Under the pieces are notes generated by a model. That model did not search any database and was not told the origin of the DNA. It saw only the letters and a program-made list of their open reading frames with translations. Positions 1 through 5,082 of a DNA stretch of 5,082 bases are shown here, piece by piece; position 1 is the first letter of the stretch; every line of letters starts with the position of its first letter. The stretch comes from an uncultured bacterium (GTDB lineage: Bacteria; Cyanobacteriota; Vampirovibrionia; Gastranaerophilales; Gastranaerophilaceae). A program made the translations under genes and the position numbers. The stretch spans positions 1-5,082 of the forward strand of contig CADCPD010000204.1 in assembly GCA_902803265.1 (NCBI GenBank), written 5' to 3'.

Positions 1-315
1 TAAATCAATTCTTCTTTCTTGTTCTGTCATTTCTGATGCTTTTTTAGGAGCATTTGGATTTGTTACTGTTTTAGGATCTTCGCCCATTTCACGTGGTCTT
101 GATTCATAAGTAGGTCTTGATGGACTTGAGTAATTCGATACGGTTCTGTCATAATAATCTTGCTGCTGTTGTCTTGATGGAACGGTAGCAGGATCTTCAC
201 CCATTTCACGCGGTCTATATTCTCTATATTCTCTCTGAGGCTTTGCAGCAGGCATTTTTTCGCCCATCTCACGAGGATAATAATTGCTCTTTACTGTGTA
301 ATCTTGAATAAACAT
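1..315 (-). CDS. Partial unknown protein with three PREMGE repeats (N-terminal 105 residues)
   Basis: I do not recognise this gene. An open frame starts with ATG at 315-313 and runs for 105 codons without a stop to the window edge, so the C-terminus is missing. The start is supported by an AAAGGAG Shine-Dalgarno site 8 bases upstream. The protein begins MFIQDYTVKSNYY and has no signal peptide or membrane segment, so a cytoplasmic location is the simplest reading. It is rich in Pro, Arg, Glu, Tyr and Gln and looks intrinsically disordered. The motif PREMGE occurs at residues 14-19, 35-40 and 74-79; the last two copies extend to PREMGEDPxTV. A weaker repeat, DYTVKSNYY and DRTVSNYSS, lies at residues 5-13 and 56-64. 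A short QQQQ run is at residues 49-52. The three PREMGE copies use different synonymous codons, which suggests selection on the peptide rather than recent duplication. It is separated from the sugar operon by a terminator, so a shared role is not implied. Confidence 0.8.
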   Translation of the reverse strand, partial: MFIQDYTVKSNYYPREMGEKMPAAKPQREYREYRPREMGEDPATVPSRQQQQDYYDRTVSNYSSPSRPTYESRPREMGEDPKTVTNPNAPKKASEMTEQERRIDL

Positions 316-323
316 AACCTTAA

Positions 324-330
324 CTCCTTT
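324..330 (-). promoter_or_regulatory. Ribosome binding site of the PREMGE-repeat gene
   Basis: The minus strand reads AAAGGAG, 8 bases before the ATG at 315-313. It is a strong Shine-Dalgarno match in an otherwise A/T-dominated leader. It decides the reading frame here, because a different frame (272-63) is also open but has no such site. Confidence 0.75.
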
Positions 331-379
331 ATTTAACTTAACTACCTATTAAAACCTTTCATAATTCTAGTAAATATTC

Positions 380-401
380 ACGTATTATTTATACAATACG
401 T
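380..401 (-). promoter_or_regulatory. Dyad around a TATAAA box upstream of the PREMGE-repeat gene
   Basis: An inverted repeat has perfect 7-bp arms, acgtatt and aatacgt, separated by 8 bases. On the minus strand a TATAAA hexamer (393-388) lies mostly in the spacer, about 73 bases before the ATG at 315. It could be a -10 element with the dyad acting as an operator. No good -35 hexamer sits at the right distance (the sequence there is GTGTG-like), so the promoter call is weak. The dyad itself is directly visible. Confidence 0.3.
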
Positions 402-422
402 TAAATAAGTCACACACCTTAC

Positions 423-436
423 AACTTATATAAGTT
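423..436. repeat. Perfect 14-base palindrome aacttatataagtt
   Basis: The sequence aacttatataagtt equals its own reverse complement. It lies between the operon terminator and the start of the PREMGE-repeat gene, about 110 bases upstream of that start. It could be a binding site for a dimeric regulator. Short palindromes of A and T also arise by chance in DNA this AT-rich. On the plus strand it runs into eight T residues, but the stem is too weak to call a terminator. Confidence 0.35.
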
Positions 437-457
437 TTTTTTCAGTAGAAAATTGCT

Positions 458-497
458 AAAAAAATTTTTACATGTTACAGCTTTGTAACATGTAAAA
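458..497 (-). terminator. Rho-independent terminator of the nucleotide-sugar operon
   Basis: The arms ttttacatgttaca (466-479) and tgtaacatgtaaaa (484-497) pair perfectly over 14 bp around the 4-base loop 480-483. On the minus strand the stem is followed by one A and then seven T residues (464-458). It begins 10 bases after the TGA stop of the second rfbA gene, exactly where an operon terminator is expected. The stem has only three G/C pairs, which is weak in GC terms but long and perfect. There is no comparable T-run on the plus strand, so it acts mainly in the minus direction. Confidence 0.85.
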
Positions 498-507
498 CTC
501 AGTTATA

Positions 508-1380
508 TCAACCTTTTGATATTATATGTTTTTTTATATTGTTATAATATTCATTTTTATCACCATATTTTTCAAGATATTTAAGCAAATCATTTGAAGT
601 AATAAAACCTTCTTTATATGCAAGTTCTTCAATACAACCTATTGATATCTCTTGTTTTTCCACAATATTAACGTAATTTGAAGCTTCAAGCATAGATTCA
701 TGAGTTCCGGTATCAAGCCACTTAAAGCTTTTATCTAAAATTTCAACGTTTAATTTTCCTTTTTCTAAATATATCTTATTCAAATCAGTTATTTCTAACT
801 CACCTCTGCCTGAAGGTTTCAAGGTTTGAGCGTAACTACAAACATCATTATCATAGAAATATAAACCGGTAACAGCATAATTTGATTTTGGAGATTGAGG
901 TTTTTCTTCAAGTGAAAGAACTTTTTTATTTTCATCAAATTCTACTACACCAAATCGCTCAGGATCTGGAACTTCATATCCAAATACTGTGGCGCCGGAG
1001 TTTTTATTAATTGCATTTTTCATTATCATACCAAAATCTTTTCCATAGAAGATATTATCACCTAAAATTAAGGCAACAGAATCCTTTCCAATAAAATCTT
1101 CGCCGATAATAAATGCATCAGCAATACCCTTTTGCACATATTGTATACGGTATTTTATGTTTATTCCTATTTGAGAACCATCTCCAAGTAATTTTCTAAA
1201 ATTTTCATAATCTGCTTCATTTGTTATTATAAGAATATCCTTTATTCCCGCTCTCAAAAATGTTGAAAGAGGATAATATATCATAGGTTTATTGTATATT
1301 GTTAGCAAAATTTTTGATATTGGTAATGAAGCCGGGAACAAACGAGTTCCTGCACCTCCGGCAAGTATTATTCCTTTCAT
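508..1380 (-). CDS. RfbA/RmlA-like glucose-1-phosphate nucleotidyltransferase, divergent second copy
   Basis: This is a 290-residue sugar-phosphate nucleotidyltransferase of the RmlA family, which normally makes dTDP-glucose and pyrophosphate from dTTP and glucose-1-phosphate in the cytoplasm. Visible motifs are the GGAGTRL nucleotide loop (8-14), Lys23, LGDNIFYG with metal-binding Asp108, RFGV (142-145), EEKP (158-161), SNYAVTGLYFYD (166-177), GRGELEITD (191-199) and WLDTGTH (221-227). The length is normal. A hand alignment gives about 60% identity to the copy at 4534-3656. It departs from the classic family near the base pocket: SKQLLP becomes SKILLT (22-27), and QPSPDGLAQAF becomes QYVQKGIADAF (80-90). 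Gln80 and Gly85 are kept. The ATG overlaps the TGA of the upstream dehydrogenase as ATGA, with AAGGAG at 1397-1392. dTTP/glucose-1-phosphate is the best guess for substrates, but altered specificity is possible, so I give no symbol. Confidence 0.9.
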   Translation of the reverse strand: MKGIILAGGAGTRLFPASLPISKILLTIYNKPMIYYPLSTFLRAGIKDILIITNEADYENFRKLLGDGSQIGINIKYRIQYVQKGIADAFIIGEDFIGKDSVALILGDNIFYGKDFGMIMKNAINKNSGATVFGYEVPDPERFGVVEFDENKKVLSLEEKPQSPKSNYAVTGLYFYDNDVCSYAQTLKPSGRGELEITDLNKIYLEKGKLNVEILDKSFKWLDTGTHESMLEASNYVNIVEKQEISIGCIEELAYKEGFITSNDLLKYLEKYGDKNEYYNNIKKHIISKG

Positions 1381-2702
1381 CCTTGTTTGGTCTCCTTATC
1401 AGAACTTTTTCCCATAGAATAATATTCAAATCCTTGTTTTATAAGCTTTTCTTTATTATATTGATTTCTGCCATCAAAAATAACAGGATTTTTTAATAAA
1501 GATTTTATCTTATCAAAATCAGGACGTCTAAATTCATTCCACTCTGTTAATAAAAGCATTGCATCAGCATTCTTCAATGCTTCGTATGAATTTTTTGAAT
1601 ATAATATTTTATCTTTAAATATACCTTTTGCTGTTTCCATTGCTTTTGGATCATAACACTGAATTTTGGCACCTCGTTTTATAAGCTCATTTATTATTGT
1701 AATTGATGGTGCTTCCCTCATATCATTTGTTTTGGGTTTAAAAGACAATCCCCAAATTGCAAAAAGTTTATCTTCTAAATTTTCTCCGAATTTTTTAATT
1801 ATCTTATTTACGAAAATATGACGCTGACGCTTATTTACACTATCTGTAGCTTCTAAAATACTGTAATTACAATTATTATCTTTTGCCGTTTTTATTAAAG
1901 CATTTATATCTTTTGGAAAACAGCTTCCGCCGTAACCTAATCCGGCAAACAAAAATTGTGACCCAATTCTTTTATCAGCACACATACCTTTTCTTACCAT
2001 TTCAGCATCTGCACCAACTTTTTCACAAATATTTGCTATTTCATTTGCAAAAGATACTTTTAAAGCCAAAAATGAATTTGAAGCATATTTTGTCATTTCT
2101 GCAGATTTAACATCCATCATAATTATAGGATTTCCTGTTCTTAAAAACGGAGCGTACAATTCTTGCATAATTTCTGTAGCTTTTTCTGAATTTGAACCAA
2201 TTATTATTCTGTCAGGTTTTAAAAAATCTTCTACCGCAGAACCTTGTTTTAAAAATTCAGGATTTGAAATTACGTCAAAATCATAAGGTGTTTTTAATTT
2301 AATAATTTCTGTTATCTTTTCAGATGTTCCAATAGGAACAGTTGATTTATCAACAATAACTTTGTAGTCATTTATATATTTACCTATATCATCTGCAACC
2401 TGAAATACATATTGCAAATCAGCCGATCCATCTTCCTTTTGAGGCGTACCAACAGCAATATAACAGATTAAAGATTTTTCTACAGCTTCTTTTATGTTAC
2501 TAGTGAAAGTTAAACGTTTTTCTTTTACATTCTCTTTTATAAGATCTTCCAATCCGGGTTCATACATGGGAATGATACCTTTTTTTAATTGATCTAATTT
2601 ATCAATATTATTATCTACACAAATTACATCATTCCCCATCTCAGAAAGACATGTTCCTACAACTAAACCTACGTACCCTGTACCAATTACGCAAACTTTC
2701 AC
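1377..2702 (-). CDS. ugd: UDP-glucose 6-dehydrogenase
   Basis: This enzyme oxidises UDP-glucose to UDP-glucuronate with two NAD+ in the cytoplasm. The 441-residue length is typical. The N-terminal Rossmann domain shows GTGYVG (7-12) and the acidic Asp30 that binds NAD ribose. DKSTVPIGT (118-126) and NPEFLKQGSA (147-156) follow. The linking helix has Lys205 and Asn209, and the catalytic cysteine Cys261 lies in GYGGSCFPKD with Asp265. The C-terminal UDP-binding domain has GLSFKPKTNDMRE (318-330) and DGRNQY (410-415). All the key residues I can check are present. The start is GTG, the only non-ATG start among the genes here, and shares its G with the TAG stop of the upstream decarboxylase. A strong AAGGAGGT site precedes it and an in-frame TAA lies two codons upstream, which fixes the start. 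The product feeds the decarboxylase encoded just upstream. Alternative family members (UDP-mannose or UDP-GlcNAc dehydrogenases) fit less well. Confidence 0.95.
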   Translation of the reverse strand: MKVCVIGTGYVGLVVGTCLSEMGNDVICVDNNIDKLDQLKKGIIPMYEPGLEDLIKENVKEKRLTFTSNIKEAVEKSLICYIAVGTPQKEDGSADLQYVFQVADDIGKYINDYKVIVDKSTVPIGTSEKITEIIKLKTPYDFDVISNPEFLKQGSAVEDFLKPDRIIIGSNSEKATEIMQELYAPFLRTGNPIIMMDVKSAEMTKYASNSFLALKVSFANEIANICEKVGADAEMVRKGMCADKRIGSQFLFAGLGYGGSCFPKDINALIKTAKDNNCNYSILEATDSVNKRQRHIFVNKIIKKFGENLEDKLFAIWGLSFKPKTNDMREAPSITIINELIKRGAKIQCYDPKAMETAKGIFKDKILYSKNSYEALKNADAMLLLTEWNEFRRPDFDKIKSLLKNPVIFDGRNQYNKEKLIKQGFEYYSMGKSSDKETKQG

Positions 2703-3643
2703 TATTTAACCTCCTTCAATTTTGCATCGAAGTATTCAATAGTCTTTGATAAACCTTCCTTTATATCAACATTTGGTTTCCAGCCTAATTTTTCCTTTGC
2801 TAAAGATATATCAGGTTTTCTTTTTACCGGATCATCCTGAGGCAGAGGTTTAAACACTATCTTTGATTTTGAATTTGTTAATTCTATTATTAATTTTGCA
2901 AAATCTAATATTGTTCTCTCACTTGGATTACCCAAATTTACAGGTCCTATAAACGAGATATTGTTCATCATTTTTACCATACCATCTATTAAGTCTGAAA
3001 CATAACAGAAAGAACGAGTTTGTGATCCATCGCCATATATGGTTATGTCTTTATTTTGCAACGCTTGAACGATAAAATTAGAAACAACTCTGCCATCATT
3101 TATATCCATATTTGGTCCGTAGGTATTAAATATTCTTATTATTCTTGTATCTACATTATTTTGACGATGATAATCCATCATCAGTGTTTCAGCACAACGT
3201 TTACCTTCATCATAACAACTTCTTATTCCAATAGGATTTACATTACCCCAGTAAGATTCTTGTTGAGGATGAATAGAAGGATTGCCATAAATTTCACTGG
3301 TTGAAGCCTGTAATATTCTAGCTTTACATCTTTTTGCAAGTCCAAGCATATTTAATGTGCCCATAACACAAGTTTTAATCGTTTTTATAGGATTATATTG
3401 ATATGCAACAGGACTTGCAGGACAAGCCAAATTATATATTTCATCAACTTCAGCAAAATATTCTTTTGTTATATCATGTCTTACCAGTTCAAAATTTTTA
3501 TTTCCAATCAAATGTCTTATATTATCTTTTGAACCTGTAAAAAAATTATCCAAACATATTACATCATTACCGTCATTTAAAAGTTTTTCACATAAATGAC
3601 TACCTATAAAACCTGCTCCACCTGTTATTAAAATTCTTTTCAT
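2702..3643 (-). CDS. uxs: UDP-glucuronate decarboxylase (UDP-xylose synthase)
   Basis: This is an extended short-chain dehydrogenase that oxidises, decarboxylates and re-reduces UDP-glucuronate to UDP-xylose using bound NAD+. Its 313 residues match soluble bacterial UXS, not the longer fused ArnA. Motifs in order are GGAGFIG (8-14), Asp32 for NAD, ACPASP (73-78), STSEIYG with Thr115 and Glu117, HPQQESYWGNVNPIG (125-139), and the catalytic Tyr144 and Lys148 in CYDEGK. RIFNTYGPNM (170-179), DGRVVSNFIVQAL (183-195) and GDGSQTRSFCYVSDL (204-218) follow. The last block separates it from dTDP-glucose 4,6-dehydratase (RmlB). There is no membrane anchor like that of animal UXS, so it is cytoplasmic. 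The start ATG lies 12 bases after the first rfbA; its AAAGG ribosome site overlaps that gene's TAA stop. Its substrate is made by the dehydrogenase encoded just downstream, so together they convert UDP-glucose to UDP-xylose. Confidence 0.95.
   Translation of the reverse strand: MKRILITGGAGFIGSHLCEKLLNDGNDVICLDNFFTGSKDNIRHLIGNKNFELVRHDITKEYFAEVDEIYNLACPASPVAYQYNPIKTIKTCVMGTLNMLGLAKRCKARILQASTSEIYGNPSIHPQQESYWGNVNPIGIRSCYDEGKRCAETLMMDYHRQNNVDTRIIRIFNTYGPNMDINDGRVVSNFIVQALQNKDITIYGDGSQTRSFCYVSDLIDGMVKMMNNISFIGPVNLGNPSERTILDFAKLIIELTNSKSKIVFKPLPQDDPVKRKPDISLAKEKLGWKPNVDIKEGLSKTIEYFDAKLKEVK
2709..2716 (-). promoter_or_regulatory. Strong ribosome binding site that fixes the GTG start of ugd
   Basis: The minus strand reads AAGGAGGT, the best Shine-Dalgarno match in the window, 6 bases before the GTG at 2702-2700. 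It lies within the last codons of the decarboxylase gene. It supports the unusual start in the TAGTG overlap and implies efficient re-initiation between the two genes. Confidence 0.8.
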
Positions 3644-3652
3644 TATAAAAAA

Positions 3653-3657
3653 CCTTT
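3653..3657 (-). promoter_or_regulatory. Ribosome binding site of uxs, overlapping the rfbA stop
   Basis: The minus strand reads TAAAGG, where TAA (3658-3656) is the stop codon of the upstream rfbA and AAAGG is the Shine-Dalgarno site, 9 bases before the ATG at 3643. Ribosomes ending on rfbA would sit on this site, which suggests translational coupling. Confidence 0.65.
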
Positions 3658-4534
3658 AATTATCATTTATAAGTCTTTTTATATAATCATAATATTCATT
3701 ATTTTTATATTGTTCAACTTGTTGTCTTAAGTGTTCTTTTGATACAAATTTCATACGGTAAGCAATTTCTTCAAGACAAGCAATTTTTATACCCTGGTTT
3801 TCTTCAATTGTCTGAATATACTGACCGGCCTGAAGTAAAGAAGCATGAGTTCCTGTATCTAACCAAGCAAACCCTCTTGAAAGAACTTCACAATTTAGCT
3901 TACCTTGTTCCAAATAAATTTTATTTAAATCAGTAATTTCAAGTTCTCCACGAGCAGAAGGTCTTAAATTTTTTGCATACTCAACTACTTTATTATCATA
4001 AAAATACAATCCGGTAACTGCATAATTAGATTTAGGATTTTGAGGTTTTTCTTCAATAGATAAAACTTTTCCAGTATCATCAAATTCTGCAACACCAAAT
4101 CTTTGAGGATCTTTTACATGATAGGCAAATACTGTTGCCCCGCCTACTATTTGAGTCTGTTTAACAACATATTTTAATGTACCAGAAAATCTTTGTCCAT
4201 AAAATATGTTATCACCCAAAATCAAAGCAACATTGTCATCGCCAATAAATTCTTCACCAAGTATAAACGCTTGAGCCAAACCATCAGGACTAGGTTGCTC
4301 TTTATACTGAAATCTTAGACCAAATTGAGAACCATCACCTAATAATTTTTCAAAGTTCGGCAAATCCTTTGGGGTTGAAATTATCAGTATATCTCTTATC
4401 CCAGCAAGCATTAAAACAGATATAGGATGATATATCATCGGTTTGTCATATATCGGTAAAAGCTGTTTTGAAACGACCATTGTACTCGGATATAATCTTG
4501 TACCTGCACCACCTGCTAAAATTATACCTTTCAT
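3656..4534 (-). CDS. rfbA: Glucose-1-phosphate thymidylyltransferase (dTDP-glucose synthase)
   Basis: This is a canonical RmlA/RfbA enzyme that joins dTTP and glucose-1-phosphate to give dTDP-glucose, the first step to dTDP-L-rhamnose and related deoxysugars. The 292-residue length is standard. It shows GGAGTRLYP (8-16), SKQLLPIYDKPMIYHP (22-37) with Lys23 and Gln24, and LLGDGSQFG (64-72). The base-binding loop QPSPDGLAQAF (80-90) is intact. LGDNIFYG (106-113) carries metal ligand Asp108; RFGV (145-148), EEKP (161-164), SNYAVTGLYFYD (169-180) and RGELEITDLN (195-204) follow. WLDTGTH (224-230) carries the second metal ligand Asp226. The C-terminal part, roughly 240-292, corresponds to the helical region involved in tetramer contacts and end-product control in this family. 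The ATG at 4534 follows an AAGGGG site (4548-4543) that is a weaker than usual match. It starts 15 bases after the membrane protein gene and is followed after 12 bases by uxs. The partner genes rfbB, rfbC and rfbD are not in this window. Confidence 0.95.
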   Translation of the reverse strand: MKGIILAGGAGTRLYPSTMVVSKQLLPIYDKPMIYHPISVLMLAGIRDILIISTPKDLPNFEKLLGDGSQFGLRFQYKEQPSPDGLAQAFILGEEFIGDDNVALILGDNIFYGQRFSGTLKYVVKQTQIVGGATVFAYHVKDPQRFGVAEFDDTGKVLSIEEKPQNPKSNYAVTGLYFYDNKVVEYAKNLRPSARGELEITDLNKIYLEQGKLNCEVLSRGFAWLDTGTHASLLQAGQYIQTIEENQGIKIACLEEIAYRMKFVSKEHLRQQVEQYKNNEYYDYIKRLINDN

Positions 4535-4549
4535 ATTTAAAACCCCTTG

Positions 4550-4906
4550 TTAAAATTTTAGTAATAAAAACGCTGCAATCAAAATAAAGAACGGAACAGC
4601 CGCCAACAACGAACCAATTATTCGTATAAAATCTATTAGACCATTATTTAAAAATCTCGCATTTGTAATTTTATATTCATAAAAATTTTCTAACATAAAA
4701 ATAGCAAATGTTACCGTTGCATAAAACACAAAGAACCAATTTAAACTTAATACAGAAGGAATAATCGCATCTAAAGTTTCATTTTTATCAAATAATTCAA
4801 GCAAAAACTGCCATAATACAGACGTACCAAAGCTAATAAGATTTATCCATCCACATGCTGCAAAGAAATTTAAACTATAATGTGATTTATATTTTTCGAA
4901 AAACAT
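4550..4906 (-). CDS. Small membrane protein of unknown function, first gene of the operon
   Basis: I do not recognise this 118-residue protein. It has about three hydrophobic stretches long enough to cross the membrane, at roughly residues 12-37, 47-75 and 91-117. A charged loop (DKNETLD, 40-46) and a polar loop (ENFYEYKITNARFLNN, 73-88) lie between them. It is very rich in Phe, Leu and Ile and ends in LLLKF at the membrane. The first segment contains ACGWINLISFGTSVLWQF. It has no cleavable signal peptide. An in-frame TAA lies four codons upstream and no other ATG is near the N-terminus, so the ATG at 4906 is the likely start. No Shine-Dalgarno site is visible in the AT-rich leader. It ends 15 bases before rfbA and is probably co-transcribed with it. 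A helper role in glycan export or assembly (like small flippase-associated proteins) is possible only by context. It does not clearly match GtrA. Confidence 0.75.
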   Translation of the reverse strand: MFFEKYKSHYSLNFFAACGWINLISFGTSVLWQFLLELFDKNETLDAIIPSVLSLNWFFVFYATVTFAIFMLENFYEYKITNARFLNNGLIDFIRIIGSLLAAVPFFILIAAFLLLKF

Positions 4907-4989
4907 AGATAAATTTTACTACAAATCTAAAAAATTTTAAAGCAAATTATGATTTTTATCTTTTTTGAAGAAATATCTTAAAGCACAAT

Positions 4990-5004
4990 CTTAATAATAT
5001 TAAG
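4990..5004. repeat. 15-base inverted repeat in the operon leader
   Basis: The plus strand reads cttaataatattaag: perfect 7-bp arms (cttaata is the complement of tattaag) around one central base. It lies about 85 bases upstream of the first operon gene and overlaps a possible -10 hexamer (5002-4997). It could be an operator, but AT-only arms of this size are not rare by chance in such sequence. Confidence 0.3.
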
Positions 5005-5026
5005 AAAAACAGAGAAAGTATATCAA
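4997..5026 (-). promoter_or_regulatory. Candidate promoter of the nucleotide-sugar operon
   Basis: On the minus strand TTGATA (5026-5021) matches the -35 consensus at five of six positions and is followed after 18 bases by TAATAT (5002-4997), a four-of-six match to the -10. This would start transcription near 4990 and give a leader of roughly 85 bases. An alternative pair in the same stretch is TTAACT (5044-5039), 16 bases, TATACT (5022-5017). The region is so AT-rich that neither can be chosen with certainty. The promoter may also lie further upstream outside the window. Confidence 0.3.
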
Positions 5027-5082
5027 TTTCTTAACAAAAGTTAATAAAGAGAGAAGAAAAAAGCAATAAAATCTTTTAGAAA

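Noticed and set aside
63..272. A 69-codon open frame on the minus strand in a different frame from the PREMGE-repeat gene
   Set aside because: It would begin with an internal GTG without a ribosome site. The overlapping frame from the ATG at 315 has a strong Shine-Dalgarno site, is longer and shows repeated motifs at the protein level.
423..443. Possible plus-strand terminator: palindrome 423-436 leading into a T-run
   Set aside because: The stem is short and made almost wholly of A/T pairs with no proper loop, and no plus-strand gene lies upstream to be terminated.
508..1380. Reading the second copy as GalU (UDP-glucose pyrophosphorylase) to supply ugd
   Set aside because: GalU has a different N-terminal motif (GTRFLP-type). 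The LGDNIFYG, SNYAVTGLYFYD and WLDTGTH blocks are those of the RmlA family, though a change in nucleotide choice is not excluded.
1299..1496. Plus-strand open frame spanning the rfbA-like/ugd junction
   Set aside because: It is antisense to two clearly conserved enzymes, has no recognisable motif and reflects AT-rich complementary sequence.
1883..2110. Plus-strand open frame within ugd
   Set aside because: It is antisense to the conserved catalytic region of the dehydrogenase; its Leu/Phe/His-rich product is what the complement of such coding sequence gives.
3056..3304. Plus-strand open frame within uxs
   Set aside because: It is antisense to the UXS core motifs and has no independent support.
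2702..3643. Reading this gene as dTDP-glucose 4,6-dehydratase (rfbB), which would pair with rfbA
   Set aside because: The blocks ACPASP, VNPIGIRSCYDEGK and GDGSQTRSFCYV are UXS hallmarks, and its partner ugd makes the UXS substrate. RmlB has different motifs at these places.
3739..3936. Plus-strand open frame within rfbA
   Set aside because: It is antisense to the conserved C-terminal part of RfbA and has no ribosome site or family resemblance that I can see.
1..5082. CRISPR arrays, insertion sequences, tRNA or rRNA genes, riboswitches
   Set aside because: I saw no regularly spaced DNA repeats, transposase motifs, terminal inverted repeats or structured RNA signatures. The only repeat array is at protein level in the PREMGE gene.

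Overview
This is an AT-rich bacterial window in which every gene I can support lies on the minus strand. Five genes in a row form a tight nucleotide-sugar operon. A sixth gene, cut by the left edge of the window, lies beyond a terminator. The low GC, the A-rich coding bias and the Shine-Dalgarno sites show a bacterium with AT-rich DNA. The set of dTDP-glucose, UDP-glucuronate and UDP-xylose enzymes fits surface polysaccharide or glycoprotein glycan synthesis. A gut lineage such as non-photosynthetic Cyanobacteria (Gastranaerophilales/Vampirovibrionia) would fit, but this is a low-confidence guess from the style of the sequence.

Layout, read in the direction of transcription from right to left. 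Positions 5082-4907 are an AT-rich leader with candidate promoter elements and a short palindrome. Positions 4906-4550 encode an unrecognised 118-residue membrane protein. Positions 4534-3656 encode a canonical glucose-1-phosphate thymidylyltransferase (RfbA/RmlA). Positions 3643-2702 encode UDP-glucuronate decarboxylase (UDP-xylose synthase). Positions 2702-1377 encode UDP-glucose 6-dehydrogenase. Positions 1380-508 encode a second, divergent RfbA-type nucleotidyltransferase. A perfect 14-bp hairpin followed by a U-run (497-458) ends the operon. Positions 457-316 are an intergenic region with two dyads. Positions 315-1 hold the start of a repeat-containing, apparently disordered protein that runs off the window.

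The genes are closely coupled. Intergenic gaps are 15 and 12 bases, then come a 1-base TAGTG overlap and a 4-base ATGA overlap. In pathway terms, the dehydrogenase makes UDP-glucuronate, the decarboxylase converts it to UDP-xylose, and the thymidylyltransferase(s) make dTDP-glucose, the precursor of rhamnose and other deoxysugars. The rfbB, rfbC and rfbD genes needed to process dTDP-glucose further are not in the window.

The core enzymes are ordinary. The less explained parts are the second RfbA, altered around the nucleobase pocket; the small membrane protein heading the operon; and the partial protein with three PREMGE motifs. I see no convincing evidence of a wholly new system, mobile element, CRISPR array or RNA gene.
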